A stretch of DNA of 64,000 nucleotides from Hydractinia symbiolongicarpus (GCF_029227915.1 NC_079887.1:19587650-19651649), one strand, 5' to 3'; shown: positions 23,829 through 34,625, numbered from the stretch's first letter. Notes: generated by a model not told the origin, from the sequence alone. Made by a program: numbers and translations.

Positions 23829-24015
23829 CTGCCGGCAGACTAATATCTCTCTTTATTCTGCCGGTAGTTGATTACTGCCGGCAGAATTAATAGCCCCCTT
23901 TATTCTGCCGGTAGTTACTGCCGGCAGACTATCTCTCTTTATTCTGCCGGTAGTTGGTTACTGCCGGCAGAATAAACACCCCTACTTATTCTGCCGGTAC
24001 CGGCAGAATATCCAC
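23829..24015. repeat. Cluster of ctgccggcag / ctgccggtag palindromic motifs
   Basis: At least eight copies of a ctgccgg-centred motif alternate in orientation with short spacers (tttatt, aatatctctc, gttgatta), ending in the terminal inverted repeat. This is typical of transposase-binding subterminal repeats. Confidence 0.85.
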
Positions 24016-24201
24016 GTCCTTTGAAAAACGGAACCCTTTTAACACTTTAACTCGCCGTTCACTTTTTAAAAAAATTTTAAATTCTTAGTTTTACTTCATA
24101 TATGGATGTCACATATCCATATAAAGAACTGTCGACATTTAGCAAAAGTGCTGACGCTGCAGTCTACACCCAAGATTTCTGGGTGGAGAAAGCGGCCGGG
24201 T

Positions 24202-24278
24202 CCAGGGCCTTCTTCTTCGCGCCATCCCCGATATCAAAAAAGCGAAAAGAGGTCCTGGGGACGAGGTTGCTTTTAAAG
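24202..24278. repeat. Right 77 bp inverted repeat (pair of 11535-11611)
   Basis: The mirror partner of 11535-11611, with TTAA at its outer edge (24273-24276). Next to it inward is the former upstream region of the helicase gene, continuous with 21979 once the MULE is removed. Confidence 0.75.
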
Positions 24279-24355
24279 CACTTTGCACCTTAACGTTTCA
24301 CCCCTTCATATTTTTTAAATCCTTGCAAAAGAATGCCAGGCTTAACGCATTCTCA

Positions 24356-24716
24356 TGTGGCGCCGTAGATTAGTGGTTATAGCTCTCGCACTCTGTGCGG
24401 GAGACCGGGTTCGATTCCTCTTGACGGCGATTCAACATGAGCGAGTGAATGTTACCATAGCCCCGGGTTAACCCAAGCCATGTGAGGGAAATTGGGAAGA
24501 TGGCACACTGTGTGGGCCGTTGGATGTTGCCGGGAGATGTCTAGTAGAGCGCGGGCTCTAATTGGGTCTGCGTAGCTCAAAATGAGCATTAAATACTCTA
24601 GGACTCTCCATCTACGCCATGGCCCCTCCTGGAAATAATAGACAGCGTATATCCCTCGATATTTGTGAGGCTAGCCATGTAAAATATGCACATCTATCTA
24701 AATATATTATCACGTT
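24356..24716 (+). mobile_element. tRNA-derived SINE
   Basis: The head looks like a tRNA: an A-box-like tagattagtgg at about 24366, a B box ggttcgattcc (24408-24418), and an acceptor-like pairing cgccgt/acggcg. A body of about 190 bases follows, then a tail with ggctagccatgtaaaatatgcacatctatc and an ATCT-type end. The same tail is found alone at 31285-31370 and 33334-33377. This shows a family and suggests the tail is shared with a partner LINE. Confidence 0.7.
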
Positions 24717-24919
24717 CTCTAGCCATGTATAAATATTAAACAAAACAGTTTTAAGATTTTAGCTAGGAACGTAGTTTTCGAGGCAGTATTCTGCTATAGC
24801 AACCTGTATTTATTCCCATTCTTTCGAAGTTTTTATTAAGTTTGGTATATTAATATTTCTCGTATAGCTAGCGCTTTTGAGCTACCTCTGGCTAAAAACT
24901 GAAAGCTTTGTAGCAAAAT

Positions 24920-25560
24920 GCACTTTACCTCTTCTTTCCCATATATCCCACAACAATAGCCACAATGCCGAAAGAGCTAGATACAAATGGCGTGCCGCAC
25001 ACTCTACCACATTGGCAGCTATTCTGTAAAAGAAGCGTAGGATTTACCAGCAAGCAATTTTTTTCAAGTTGTTTTTGTAAAAAAACTGTTATTGCCACTG
25101 CTACTTCCGCACCCCCAGCACTATGGTTGAAAACAGTAACCGGAAGGCTGTGACAATTGATGTGATCGTTATTTCCTGCTCCTTGAACAGAATCTTGAGC
25201 TTCTCAGTAAGAGACACATCACGGTCAACGAGCTTAAGTGTATTTTTAAACGCTGCAGGCTGGACCCATAGATTACTATCCTTGATTACTATCCTTGGAG
25301 GATAGTAATCTATGGGTTGATCCTGCAATTTTTCCAGATCCTCCCTGGTCTTGCAATATATTCGTTCTAAATATCTTGCTGTTGCTCTGACACGCTTGGC
25401 TGGGCCTTCTTGTTTTTTAGCAGCTTTAAGTTACCCTGCAGAGTTTGGAGTTCAATGTTTAGCCTACTTCGTTCACGTTCCGTATAGCCACCGCTGAAGG
25501 ACGTCTCTAACAGGAGGCTTTCCGTGTCATATAAAACATTTTCAAGCAACGGCATCATTT
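24920..25560 (-). pseudogene. Unidentified minus-strand coding remnants
   Basis: Two frames, 25558-25367 (about 63 residues; LNIELQTLQGNLKLLKNKKA, coiled-coil-like) and 25328-25101 (VSLTEKLKILFKEQEITITS followed by a hydrophobic stretch), look like one protein broken by a frameshift. A helical linker followed by a membrane-like segment is all that can be said. The place next to a Polinton capsid-like gene suggests it belonged to the same element. Function unknown. Confidence 0.35.
25264..25317. repeat. 18 bp inverted repeat with a third half-copy
   Basis: acccatagattactatcc (25264-25281) is the exact reverse complement of 25300-25317. The spacer contains another gattactatcc, as expected from a template-switching error. 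Confidence 0.8.
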
Positions 25561-25619
25561 TTATATCATCACAGATTTCCTGGACATCATTTATGTCGTT
25601 TAGGATTTTTGAGCTGCTT

Positions 25620-25775
25620 AACTTTACCTATTAGGCGTGGTATAATTCGTAAACCTCATGGTTTGTATGCGTCTTGTCCCTAGTTCCCGCTTGATCTAAC
25701 TTTACCTATTAGGCGTGGTATAATTCGTGAACCTCATGGTTTGTATGCGTCTTGTCCCTAGTTCCCGCTTGATCT
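25620..25775. repeat. 78 bp perfect-period tandem duplication
   Basis: Two copies (25620-25697 and 25698-25775) differ at one base (cgtaaacc against cgtgaacc). It is noncoding and recent. Confidence 0.9.
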
Positions 25776-27615
25776 CACCACGATTTATTACGTTTGTACT
25801 AATCAATGTATAATTTTCATTCTAAATTGTAAATATTTATTTGTTTAGTTTAATATCATTATTATCGTCAATGTGTTACAACATCCGCATTAAAATGTGT
25901 GCTTTAACTTGTTCCCGCTAACCTAACAGCCTTAGCTCCTGTTCGATCTGGAGCTATCCGGTTCAAACACCAAGCGTACCATCGTCATCAACATTGGAAA
26001 AAGTATCGTGCAGATACAAGGTGCTCGCCGTATACAAGGACCTTTTGGATACCTAAATTTGAACGTGAGAATAACCTGATCCTAGTGGGAATCAATCAAA
26101 ACGATAGTACAATACGAACTTTACAGGCTAATGACTATGCAAGCACTGATGAAGAAAAGGCAATAGGCGCAGCCAGCGGGAACACCTTCTGTATGCCTCT
26201 AGGTACGAGTTTGAACTCACACTTGCCTTTCTACCAACCAGGACTACATGACAGACTACAGTTTGTTCTCCACTTTGCAGCTTATGGTGATGTTATAAAA
26301 GATGATGGTAGGGCTGCTTCTTGGCCCACAGCTGCAGAAGCTGCTGATGCAACATAAAAAAACAATATTTCGATACAATTTTTAAAAGCAAACCACAAGG
26401 GCCTTGCCGGTGCTATGGTATCCAGATATAATCGTTTAGCGCTGCCTTTCGAGAGAGTGCTGCGCAGTAAGGTAACCGCCATGAAGAATGAGGACACAAA
26501 CTATTATATTACGATTGACACTCCAGAAAGAGCTTTAAAGGTGTTTTTTTGCTGTTCGTAGATTCTGCAAAATGTAAACCTTACAGTGGCATAAACGAAG
26601 TCTTCCACAGCCCTGAAATTGAGAAAGTTGCTATAACTGTTGAAGGCCAGCCGATTGAACTATGCTCGCATGCCATGCTGCCTATTGACCATCTTGAGCA
26701 AATCGCCAATTATTCTGAAAGTCACGATAGTAAAGTCAGAATCATGAATTTCATGAACAAAGAATACGGCCTTTTGTGGACTTTAGATCATCCCACGACG
26801 CTAGCCTTCATGGTAGCGGAAGACCTGTCAGATCTGTCTGGTGGAGAGCAATGATTTATCCCTCACTTTATACATATTTTTAGTTAGTTGAAACTTTATA
26901 TACGAAGAAAACAAACCTATTTCAGTCTGATAGTAATTCTTTCCCTGGGATACAACAAATGGTGCCGAGACCCGGAATTTTTTAGAAAATTTCTTTCATA
27001 ATTGTATAAAGAATCTTATGAAAGTTGTTAAAATTTAACAGATGATTATTCTTGTTGATTGGAAATTTTACCGAAGTTTATTGTTGTTGGTTATAAATTT
27101 ACAAATGCGTATTTTTATATTCGTAGTTTAACTATGCTTACTTAGATACTTTACACTCGGCAATTCTGGAAAATTTTTAGAGCTCTCACAAATATGAAAG
27201 AGCAAATAAAAACATGAAAAAGATCACGTGTTATGCACAAAGTAGTCGCTAAAAATTTCTTTCTGAAACAAATGCTACTTTACCGCAAAATGTAACGACA
27301 GAAACATTTCATAACTTCGAAGAAGAAAATGAAATTGAAAACGCTAGTTTGGACTGTTAATATTTAATCTTGGTTATAGCGAACTCACTTGGACAGTGTG
27401 TCTACCATTTCGGTTGATAAAGCGCGTAGTTTTTATTTTGCTACTTCTTTGTCTAAGTCTGCAAAACTTCCTGAATTAACCTTGATAATTTTAGCGGCGA
27501 CCTTTTAGTTTAGCGATTTGAGAGTGCTATATACTCAAACGAAATGATTGTTGATATTTCGTGATTTAATTACTTAAAAGGACTGTTTGAAAAAAGCACT
27601 AGTTTGAGCCTTTAA

Positions 27616-28361
27616 CCCTATTCGGTCCGGGGTTTTTCGAACATACTATGACCGGGGGGGGGGGGGGGGGGGCGGATTCCGCCCCCCCTCAATAACTTTT
27701 CATAGGATTGTTCAAATTGAATCAAACTTGGCACACCTATAGTACGTCATAAAAGGAACAAAATGGCGGCAATAAATGTTTGCTTGCGTCAGCACATTTT
27801 CTGTGACGTCATCGGAAGCTTAAAAATTGTTAAAAATGCCACTATCTGCTTAAAATATAATTACTTTTGTTCTAGAGCGAATTTTTACATTCTGTTTGAA
27901 GTTTCTGAAAGCTAAATAAAATTTTTTTAACATATCTTCCGGTTTTTACATGGATCGAATAAAAAATTGCCAAAAATTGCCCAAAAATCCGTTTTTTTCC
28001 GATTTTCGGGTGAAATCCGAAAAATCGGGAAATCGGATTCGTCACGTGTCAAAATTATTCGAAATGATTCTTCTTGATGAAACAAAGTTGTGTTGCAAGT
28101 TTCAAGTTCTAAGGATAATCCTAACAGGAGTTATTATATTTTCCCCATTATAAGGATTTTATGGAGATTTTAGGGGTAGTTTCGAGTAATGGCGAATATC
28201 AAAGCCTCTGAAAGGTATGGGACCTAAAAATTTAGCATGCAGGTGTCTAATAGATAAATGTTGAAACTCAGTAAGTATCATAGCCATATCAGAAAGCAAT
28301 CAGGTGTTATAAAAAAAAACCGTGAGGGGGGGGCGGAATCCCCCCCCCGGACCGAATAGGG
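27616..28361 (+). mobile_element. piggyBac-like MITE, copy 1
   Basis: The ends read ttaaccctattcggtccgg and its reverse complement. TTAA target duplications lie at 27612-27615 and 28362-28365, and the inverted repeats start with CCC, all typical of piggyBac-type elements. The subterminal parts contain long G and C runs (27654-27672, 28325-28349). The interior (746 bp in all) is noncoding. A second copy in the opposite orientation lies at 47287-47890. Confidence 0.8.
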
Positions 28362-28499
28362 TTAAGGATTGGCGCTTACAACTGATAATTAGAAGCTGAC
28401 TGTAAAGATTCTAAAGAAAAGATTTGACGATACTCAACCTACTATCGGTGCTCACTCCGTCAAACTTGACACACGGTCGCAACATATGTAAGCCTTGTG

Positions 28500-28750
28500 T
28501 GTAGACTGGAGATGCGGACGAACTTGATAACAAGGCAAGACTTTCTAAACGAATGGCGTACATTAAGACCTTGAAGGAGCATTTTTGGAATCGATTCTGT
28601 AATGAATACGTAACAAATCTGAGAGAGTTTCACGCACAAGGACCAAGTCACCGTCGTTCTGAGCTTGGAGAAAGTCACTGTTCACTCTGACAAGAAGCAC
28701 ACCAATTGGCGAATGGGAAAGATGACGTACCTTATAACGAGCAAGCACAA
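28500..28750 (+). pseudogene. BEL/Pao pol C-terminal fragment (DUF5641-like)
   Basis: The translated frame from about 28512 (DELDNKARLSKRMAYIKTLK, then WNRFCNEYVTNLREFHAQ) matches the conserved tail after the integrase in Pao pols. A stop follows at about 28688. It is a relic of the gutted element. Confidence 0.6.
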
Positions 28751-29149
28751 TAACATTCATGCTGCCGTAATTTAAGTGTTTACACCGTATACGAAAGTTA
28801 TTAACTATATAAAACGACCGATTGAAAAATTATACCGCTTAGAGATAAAAGGTGTTAAATCTGTTAGTTATGAGGAGAAACAAGAAATATAAAAATTATG
28901 GACAGCGATATGAATGTTATAACAGTTATAACTATTATTTCGGTCTAATAGTAATCCTAATAGTAATTCTTTCCCTGAGATCCAAGAAGGATTTTACAAC
29001 ACCTTAGCGATCGGATAACCCTTCAGATCACTGAAAAAGCAGACGGCACGGGAAATATCCGATGTTATCTCCTCAGCGATGCCCAGCTTAACATCCTAGG
29101 CGGGTAATTCCACAGTTTGGAATATTATGCTTCAATAAATGAACAAGAG

Positions 29150-29749
29150 TGTAACATTCAGTAAAGCAGTGATGGACCCTTATACGGCCATCTTCAGCAG
29201 CCCTACTTCGTGCGGGAAAACAAAGTTTGCTCTAGAACTCCTCGAAGATGATTATAAACAGCACTTCATTAACATCATCATGCTCTGCCCAACTATACGA
29301 TAGAATACTACGTACCTCAAGCGCGCATCCCTCTGGAAGGATGATTATGTATTCCTCATAAATCCAAAAGATCAGCTTTTTGAATGGATCGAGATATTTT
29401 CATCTCGCCTAGCTGGGAGAGGAGACGGTATTCATAGTTGATAAAATGATCGCGGACGAATCTCTGGACAAACGGAGACAATCTCTGCTCGAGTTAGCTA
29501 TATCTGGCAGACATCGAAAACATAGTTATAACTTTGGTTATTACCGCAATCATACACTGCTCTCCCTAAAAACCTTCAAAGGCAGAAGAAGCAACTCTGT
29601 GGTACCTTCAGAAAAGGAAGAACATGAAGCTTATCGACGACGAGACAAATATGATCGATGACTTGGAGAGCATTAACACCCAGTCCAAAAAAAAACATGC
29701 TTGCTTGTATGTAGGACTTGAACACCGTAGAAGCTATAGGCTTCTAGAG
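29150..29749 (+). pseudogene. Polinton packaging-ATPase-like gene, broken
   Basis: The frame from about 29172 includes a Walker A-like SPTSCGKTKFALELL. INIIMLCPTIR follows, with a stop, then WKDDYVFLINPKDQLFEWIE. After a frameshift near 29415 the Walker B-like region reads VFIVDKMIADESLDKRR (Lys where the family usually has Asp), then LLELAISGRHRKH. Another shift gives LPQSYTALPKNLQRQKKQ and the C-terminus LESINTQSKKKHACLYVGLE, ending at 29749. The family is a FtsK/HerA-type motor that loads DNA into capsids. Its place directly after the capsid-like gene, in the same direction, supports the reading. Confidence 0.65.
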
Positions 29750-30057
29750 TGACCAGGTCTAAAATACCAGGCATCTTGGCCTGAGTTTCGTGGCTTTGTT
29801 TCAAACCAACCCTTGTGAGATCAAAAAAAACCCGAACACTTTTGTATAGATATTTCTTTACAAAGATTTAGCTGGAATCAAATAAAGTACAAAGAAAAAG
29901 ATGCCTCTTACAATTGTTGATTGCTTCAAGGGAAAACAAATCTGATCTTGTTTTATCAAGGATAGCTCCCGATGCGTGAAGAGCAGTAGGCTATAAGCGT
30001 GCAGCATATGTAAAATCCCTTGAAGGACTTGTCCCGAAGAAGTACAAAGTGTGACTA

Positions 30058-30301
30058 CAATCGTTGCCAAAAGTAGTTATGACAAATGCAAGAAATAACA
30101 ATTACTGACAGAAAAGATGATAAAGCAGACTATATTTTGCCCCCTTTCCCCCTTTACACAATGTTGCAGTTTCATAGCAGCATACTTCTAGCGTGACAAA
30201 AGTCGAAATTTAACATTGTACTGGGGGTGCGGAGGGGCGGGGTTGGGGATCTGTGTATTATTGGTATTTTAAAAATGTCTCAACACTTTTGTCAACGATT
30301 G
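30058..30301 (+). mobile_element. Tc1-like MITE, copy 1
   Basis: The left end is caatcgttgccaaaagt and the right end acttttgtcaacgattg, inverted repeats with one mismatch. The interior is about 85 percent identical by eye to 37503-37735. The sequence near the end is shared with the leader of the Tc1-like transposase relic at 36.4-37.5 kb. Confidence 0.75.
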
Positions 30302-31284
30302 TCTATAGAAATAATTATTTAAGGAAAAAGGGGCCTGTCCGAGGCAGAGTACCTCCAAAATTATACGAAACCACTACATAATATTTGAGCTACATATACT
30401 TTAAGCTGAAAATGAATATCAAAATATGTGATAAAAATTTTTAAAAAATACAGAAAAACCTATCAAAACTGCAATATAAGGTCACTTTGGCACATTTAAC
30501 ATGATATGGAAATCCCTAAAGTGTATTTAGCTAACATATTAAATAAATTTTAACACTTATAGCGTATTAACAAAAATGCAGTGTCTCACGAACCGTGGAG
30601 TGAGATCATATGCCTAATTACTTAAAGTCAAGCTGACACAAGACGGTCATTTGCTCGTATTGCAAAAGAAACATTTATCTCTATAATACAACAGTTGTAA
30701 AATGGGTTTGGAGCATAGAATCACACAGACAAGGTGGATCTCACTTTCATATCCCAGTCAAATTAAACAAAATAAAACGTTGGCTCGGTATCAAACGTGA
30801 CCTAAGCAGACAGCATGGTATTGAAGTAAATTTTTCGTTCCGACATAATGACTGGTGAGAACCATCCGGATCTTTTCTCAGCGAGCGTGCCAAACACTAG
30901 CCGCGCTCCTTCGCAGAGACCTCGCAATAACAACAAGAAGCCCTGCGGCTTTAAGATTTCCGTCATTAGCCTGAAAGATTTTGAAAACGGAGAATTATGG
31001 GGTAAACAAATCACAAGTATCACGATTCTATTTTTGTAACTAACCTGCAATGTTAAAATACAACTCAATAAATAAAAAATAAAATTTTTACATAGCTATA
31101 TGAAGTATTCTAAAATAACAGTTAAAACTTTAACTGGATATTTTTAAAACTGATAAGGAAAATTTTGGAAATTCCAGAATAAAAATCTTGCTATGTATAA
31201 ACTTGACGATTCGAATATAATAACTTCTGAACGAGCTCAATTTGAATGATGAAGTAGTTCATTGTTTATTAATTCAGCCTATCT

Positions 31285-31370
31285 AAGCTATGACCTTTCC
31301 TGGAAATAATAGACAGGATTTGTAAGGCTAGCCATATAAAATATACAGACATTCTATTTATCTATGTAGA
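31285..31370 (+). mobile_element. SINE 3'-tail fragment
   Basis: tttcctggaaataatagac and the following ggctagccat-taaaatat match the tail of the SINE at 24.6-24.7 kb. It is 5'-truncated. Confidence 0.65.
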
Positions 31371-31740
31371 ATAATTATATATATGGTGCGTACAGTATAA
31401 TTAACCGCTTATACAGCTACTTATACGATATATAAAATATTATATATATATATAAGATATTAAATTTTCACTTTTCTTCGTTATCGATCTCCCCATAGCC
31501 ATCTCTATTTATATAGATCAACATAAAGTTGTGTTTCAATTAAAACCAAGGAAAAGAACAAGAAACGATTTTGCAAAAAAGATATAGTTTTACTGTAGCT
31601 AGCAGTACATATGTCGTCTATATTACTATTATATAGTTGCAACTACTTGCCGCCCTTGTTTACCGTGATATGACAGTTGTTCTTTCAAAGCTGATACATA
31701 TGCACCCCTTATTTTCCAAAGCGATGATTAGCCCCAACAC

Positions 31741-31793
31741 CAACCTTGACCCCAGGGCTGGTTCTCCTTTTATAAACCCTGGGGTCAAGGTTG
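31741..31793. repeat. 17 bp perfect hairpin
   Basis: caaccttgaccccaggg (31741-31757) pairs exactly with 31777-31793. Confidence 0.85.
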
Positions 31794-33333
31794 CACTAAC
31801 ACGCGAAGTGCACATTAAAAGGATACTCAGTGCGTTTTATCTGATCACGTGTGCACATCCTACCTCCGCAAGCTTCTATGCTAGGTTAAAATCTGCAAGT
31901 TACATGCACATTCGATTTTGTTTCTAGTGGACTTTTTCAAGAGCAGAAAACAGTCTATAACTATTAGGATCCGGAAAGAACAACAAAATATTTCCAGTTT
32001 TTTAAAGAATTATTATGCACAGTACAGTACATATATTATATTACAGTGATATACAGCTAAATTTCTTGCTACATTCTACCTCACAATAAATTGGATTATA
32101 TTTATACTGTTTTGCATGCACGATTGATACTTTCAAAATGTTTAAAATGCAGTCTGTGAAGCATTTAAAATAAAACTACAAATATTTATTTAAAAAAGAA
32201 GCTAAAAAATCCCAATCAAAAAATAAGATTTTAGGACAAAATAACACTTTGTTCAGGCACACGCATAAAAAATGCAAAAGTATATATCATGCAACATAAA
32301 AACATAAAAAAAAATCAGACCAACGGTTACCATAATAGTAGACCTCCAGCTTTAATATTTTTAAATCTAATTTATAGGTTAAAAGATTTGAAGGCATAAT
32401 CTGTAAAATCTGCTAAACAAACTACTAAATCTGCAAAAACAAAACCTATAGATATATGCATCAGTTCATGTTAATGGGGCAAGTTTTTCTGCAACTTCAA
32501 GCCAAGAAACCTTGTGGTTTACTGGTTGTAACGTATGAGAAGGACTTTTCCTTTAATCATTTACAAGTACGTCCTTTATTTGACTCTAAAAAATATATAT
32601 AATTGATCAAATAAGCAATTCAAAAATAAAGTTATAGTTCAAGGATTAATCAGTCACATGCAGGTAAAACAGACAAAAATCATTTGTCAACAACTATACA
32701 ATGGGTCTATTCAAAAATGCGTACATACTAATATCGTCAATCTTATACTCCATTGCATGTTTTGCTTTCGCCTTACCCCTTTCCCGAGTGTACAGATCAC
32801 CCTCCCCGAAAAATCAACTTGATTAGATTATTAATTATAACACGTTACTTGAAAAAAGGACAATTGGTAACTACGGCAGGTCTAAGGTGGTAAAGTTTAA
32901 ATAACCACGCCTTTTTTTGCAAAAAAGATACCTAAAAAAACTGCAATAATTTTTTAAAGCGTATATAGATATGTAAGCCCTTCGAAGACCCCCTTCCCCT
33001 TGTACACTTTAATACGCTTTTAGACTATCTCTCCGCCTCCTTTTTCTTTGAGCATGCTAGCTACATTACTTTTTGTGAACGACCCCATAAACCTTTGTTG
33101 CTGCAAAGCTAAATGGACGTTTGTTATGGTGGGTGGGTGGTTTCGTGAAGAACGCCAGGAGCAACTTTAGAATTTGTGCAGAAAAATCTTAGTTATCATA
33201 TTCTCTCGGTCGGCAAATATCACGTATTTTTAAGGGCAGCCATTATGATTTGAGGGAAAACGCGCCGTTCAGGCGGTAAACTCTTCATAAATCAGGTGTA
33301 AATTTCTCATAAAACCTTGGTTTCCTAACTTTA

Positions 33334-33377
33334 AAGGCTAGCCATGTAAAATATGCACATCTATCTGTCTATCTAAA
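33334..33377 (+). mobile_element. SINE 3'-tail fragment
   Basis: ggctagccatgtaaaatatg followed by cacatctatctgtctatc is identical to the SINE tail core. It is heavily 5'-truncated. Confidence 0.65.
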
Positions 33378-33519
33378 CCTGTCATATTGTGTCATTTTGG
33401 GTGAGTTATGGCTAATTTAACTTTACATGGCTTTAAATACTTGTAGTTCTTTTTTAATTAAGGCTTCTTCTGTGAGAGTTTGACCGTGAAAAGTCCGTTT
33501 TTTCCCTCAAAGGAAAGCA

Positions 33520-34399
33520 GTACTGTTCTGACCAGATTGCGAAAACGGCCTGTTTATAAACAGGACGGTCGGATTGTGTATGCATGGCCCGATTACGTTT
33601 TTTTTGCCCTGATTATGTTGTGGCGACCGGATTATGCACGCTGGCCGGCAGACTGTGATTGGCATTTATCTTTTGAGGAAGTTTAATAAACCGAGGAAGT
33701 TTATTTTATGTTTTAAACACCTTTTATACCAAATAACTTATTTTAACGCTGTGAATTTCGTTTGCAAAAGTGGTTTTGACTTTGAAGCTCGAAAAAGTAA
33801 AACAAACAATTTAAAATAAAGCAAAAGCTTTTCGGTATAAAACCATCATCAGTGCATATAAAATGTTACTATGTTACAATTATTCAGTCAGTATATACAA
33901 AATAAAAGCATGGTCCTAAGAGATCAAACGAAATAAAGAGAAAAATAATTAACTGATTATGTGTTGTTTTTTCTCTCCCATATGTTGAACATAATAATTT
34001 GTAAATTACAAAATGTTTAAACCTCTAACACATTGGAGCACAACTGATCAAAGAGTGAATTAATAGTTATTTAAAATTTGTTTTGATTTAACCACACATT
34101 GTTCTTGGAAGTTTAATTCTATAAGTGAGATATAATATAAAAGTGTTGTTCATAAGCCCGCCTGCCCCGATTATGTTCGTTTTAAAAGTAACAAATAATA
34201 TTAGACCGTCGTACATAAACCGGCCTGTCCTGATTATGTTCCTTTTATAAGTGCCAAGTAATATTTTGAACTGTGGCAAATAATAAGCAGGCCTGTCCTG
34301 ATTATATTGCCCTGATTATGTATTTTCTGCCCTGTTCTTAACCGGGGCAAGCTGCCGTACATAATCAGGACAGCGTTTATTATCCGGGCAGAACAGTAC
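33520..34399. mobile_element. Non-autonomous DNA transposon with cctgattatg repeats
   Basis: The ends gtactgttctg (33520-33530) and cagaacagtac (34389-34399) are exact inverted repeats. Both subterminal zones carry repeated cc-t/g-gattatg motifs, for example near 33607, 33625, 34165, 34229, 34297 and 34311, plus an inverted copy near 34356. Such arrays are transposase-binding sites in hAT-like elements. No clear target duplication and no coding frame were found, so the superfamily is uncertain. Confidence 0.6.
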
Positions 34400-34625
34400 C
34401 ACGTGACATTCCGACCGGGAGAATAAAAGCTGTAAACGCAAATACGCACTTCTAGCTACACACAAAGAATGTGACTCGTTGAGTAAGTGCGTAACTGTGT
34501 TACAGTTTATATTTTATTAACTTTTTTGTGTACATTTTCTGAAGTTAAGCCAAACGTCAATTGGACGTTTGGAAAATGCGAGTGTTCTCTCTTTCCCAAA
34601 TCCAAACTTACACATTCTTATTGAA

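Larger units (their letters stand above)
21998..24015 (+). mobile_element. MULE-like DNA transposon with compound palindromic ends
   Basis: The inverted ends share attctgccggtaccggc, and the outermost bases match as gtg-n-atattc. The right end also holds a cluster of ctgccggcag/ctgccggtag motifs (23829-24015); one more lies at the left (22076-22086). The flanks repeat: 21979-21997 and 24016-24032 share gtcc and tttgaaaaacgga with a 2-base gap, consistent with a target duplication. It carries a spliced MULE-type gene (next entry). It sits immediately upstream of the RecQ-like start codon, splitting that gene from its promoter side. Confidence 0.8.
11535..24278. mobile_element. Candidate large DNA transposon with DUF6589-type and helicase genes
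   Basis: A 77 bp inverted repeat with TTAA at both outer edges bounds 12.7 kb. Inside are two convergent broken genes: a DUF6589-type protein preceded by a cysteine-rich N-terminus (+), and a RecQ-like helicase (-). A LINE (about 3.9 kb) lies between them and a MULE-like element (2.0 kb) lies at the helicase start. Subtracting these leaves about 6.8 kb. A DNA transposon with a transposase-like gene plus a superfamily II helicase resembles the AcademH group of Academ elements as I recall them. That link, and whether the inverted repeats really belong to this element, are inference. Confidence 0.4.
26863..28992 (+). mobile_element. Gutted BEL/Pao LTR retrotransposon
   Basis: Similar end sequences occur at both sides: agtaattctttccctgggat near 26932 and agtaattctttccctgagat near 28962, the 3' edges of two LTRs. 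A primer-binding-site-like tggtgccgagacccgg (26960-26975) follows the first. Near the second, a pol C-terminal fragment (28500-28690) reads RMAYIKTLKEHFWNRFCNEY, typical of the DUF5641 region of Pao elements. Gag, protease, reverse transcriptase and most of the integrase are missing. A piggyBac-like MITE is inserted in it. Exact LTR starts could not be fixed. Confidence 0.6.
26085..29106 (+). pseudogene. Polinton major-capsid-like gene, split by a BEL/Pao remnant
   Basis: The first piece, 26085-26355, includes GNTFCMPLGTSLNSHLPFYQ. It continues in frame past a stop (YNRLALPFERVLRSKV near 26430), then shifts to 26549-26854 (FHSPEIEKVAITVEGQPIEL). After about 2.1 kb of foreign DNA, 28993-29106 reads as the expected C-terminal end (LQITEKADGTGN and SDAQLNIL). 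The product resembles, from memory, the jelly-roll capsid protein of cnidarian Polinton/Maverick elements. Stops, a frameshift and the large insertion make it non-functional. The identification rests on motif character and on the packaging-ATPase-like gene directly downstream. Confidence 0.55.
30302..33330. other. Noncoding AT-rich stretch
   Basis: No convincing gene. It contains a SINE tail (31285-31370), a 17 bp hairpin (31741-31793), AT dinucleotide runs near 31440, and open frames at 30.8-31.1 kb and 31.6-31.9 kb that show no protein character or splice context. Confidence 0.5.

Noticed and set aside
30802-31068. Overlapping frames on both strands near 30.8-31.1 kb
   Set aside because: No motif, no splice context, and both strands open over the same bases, which suggests chance.
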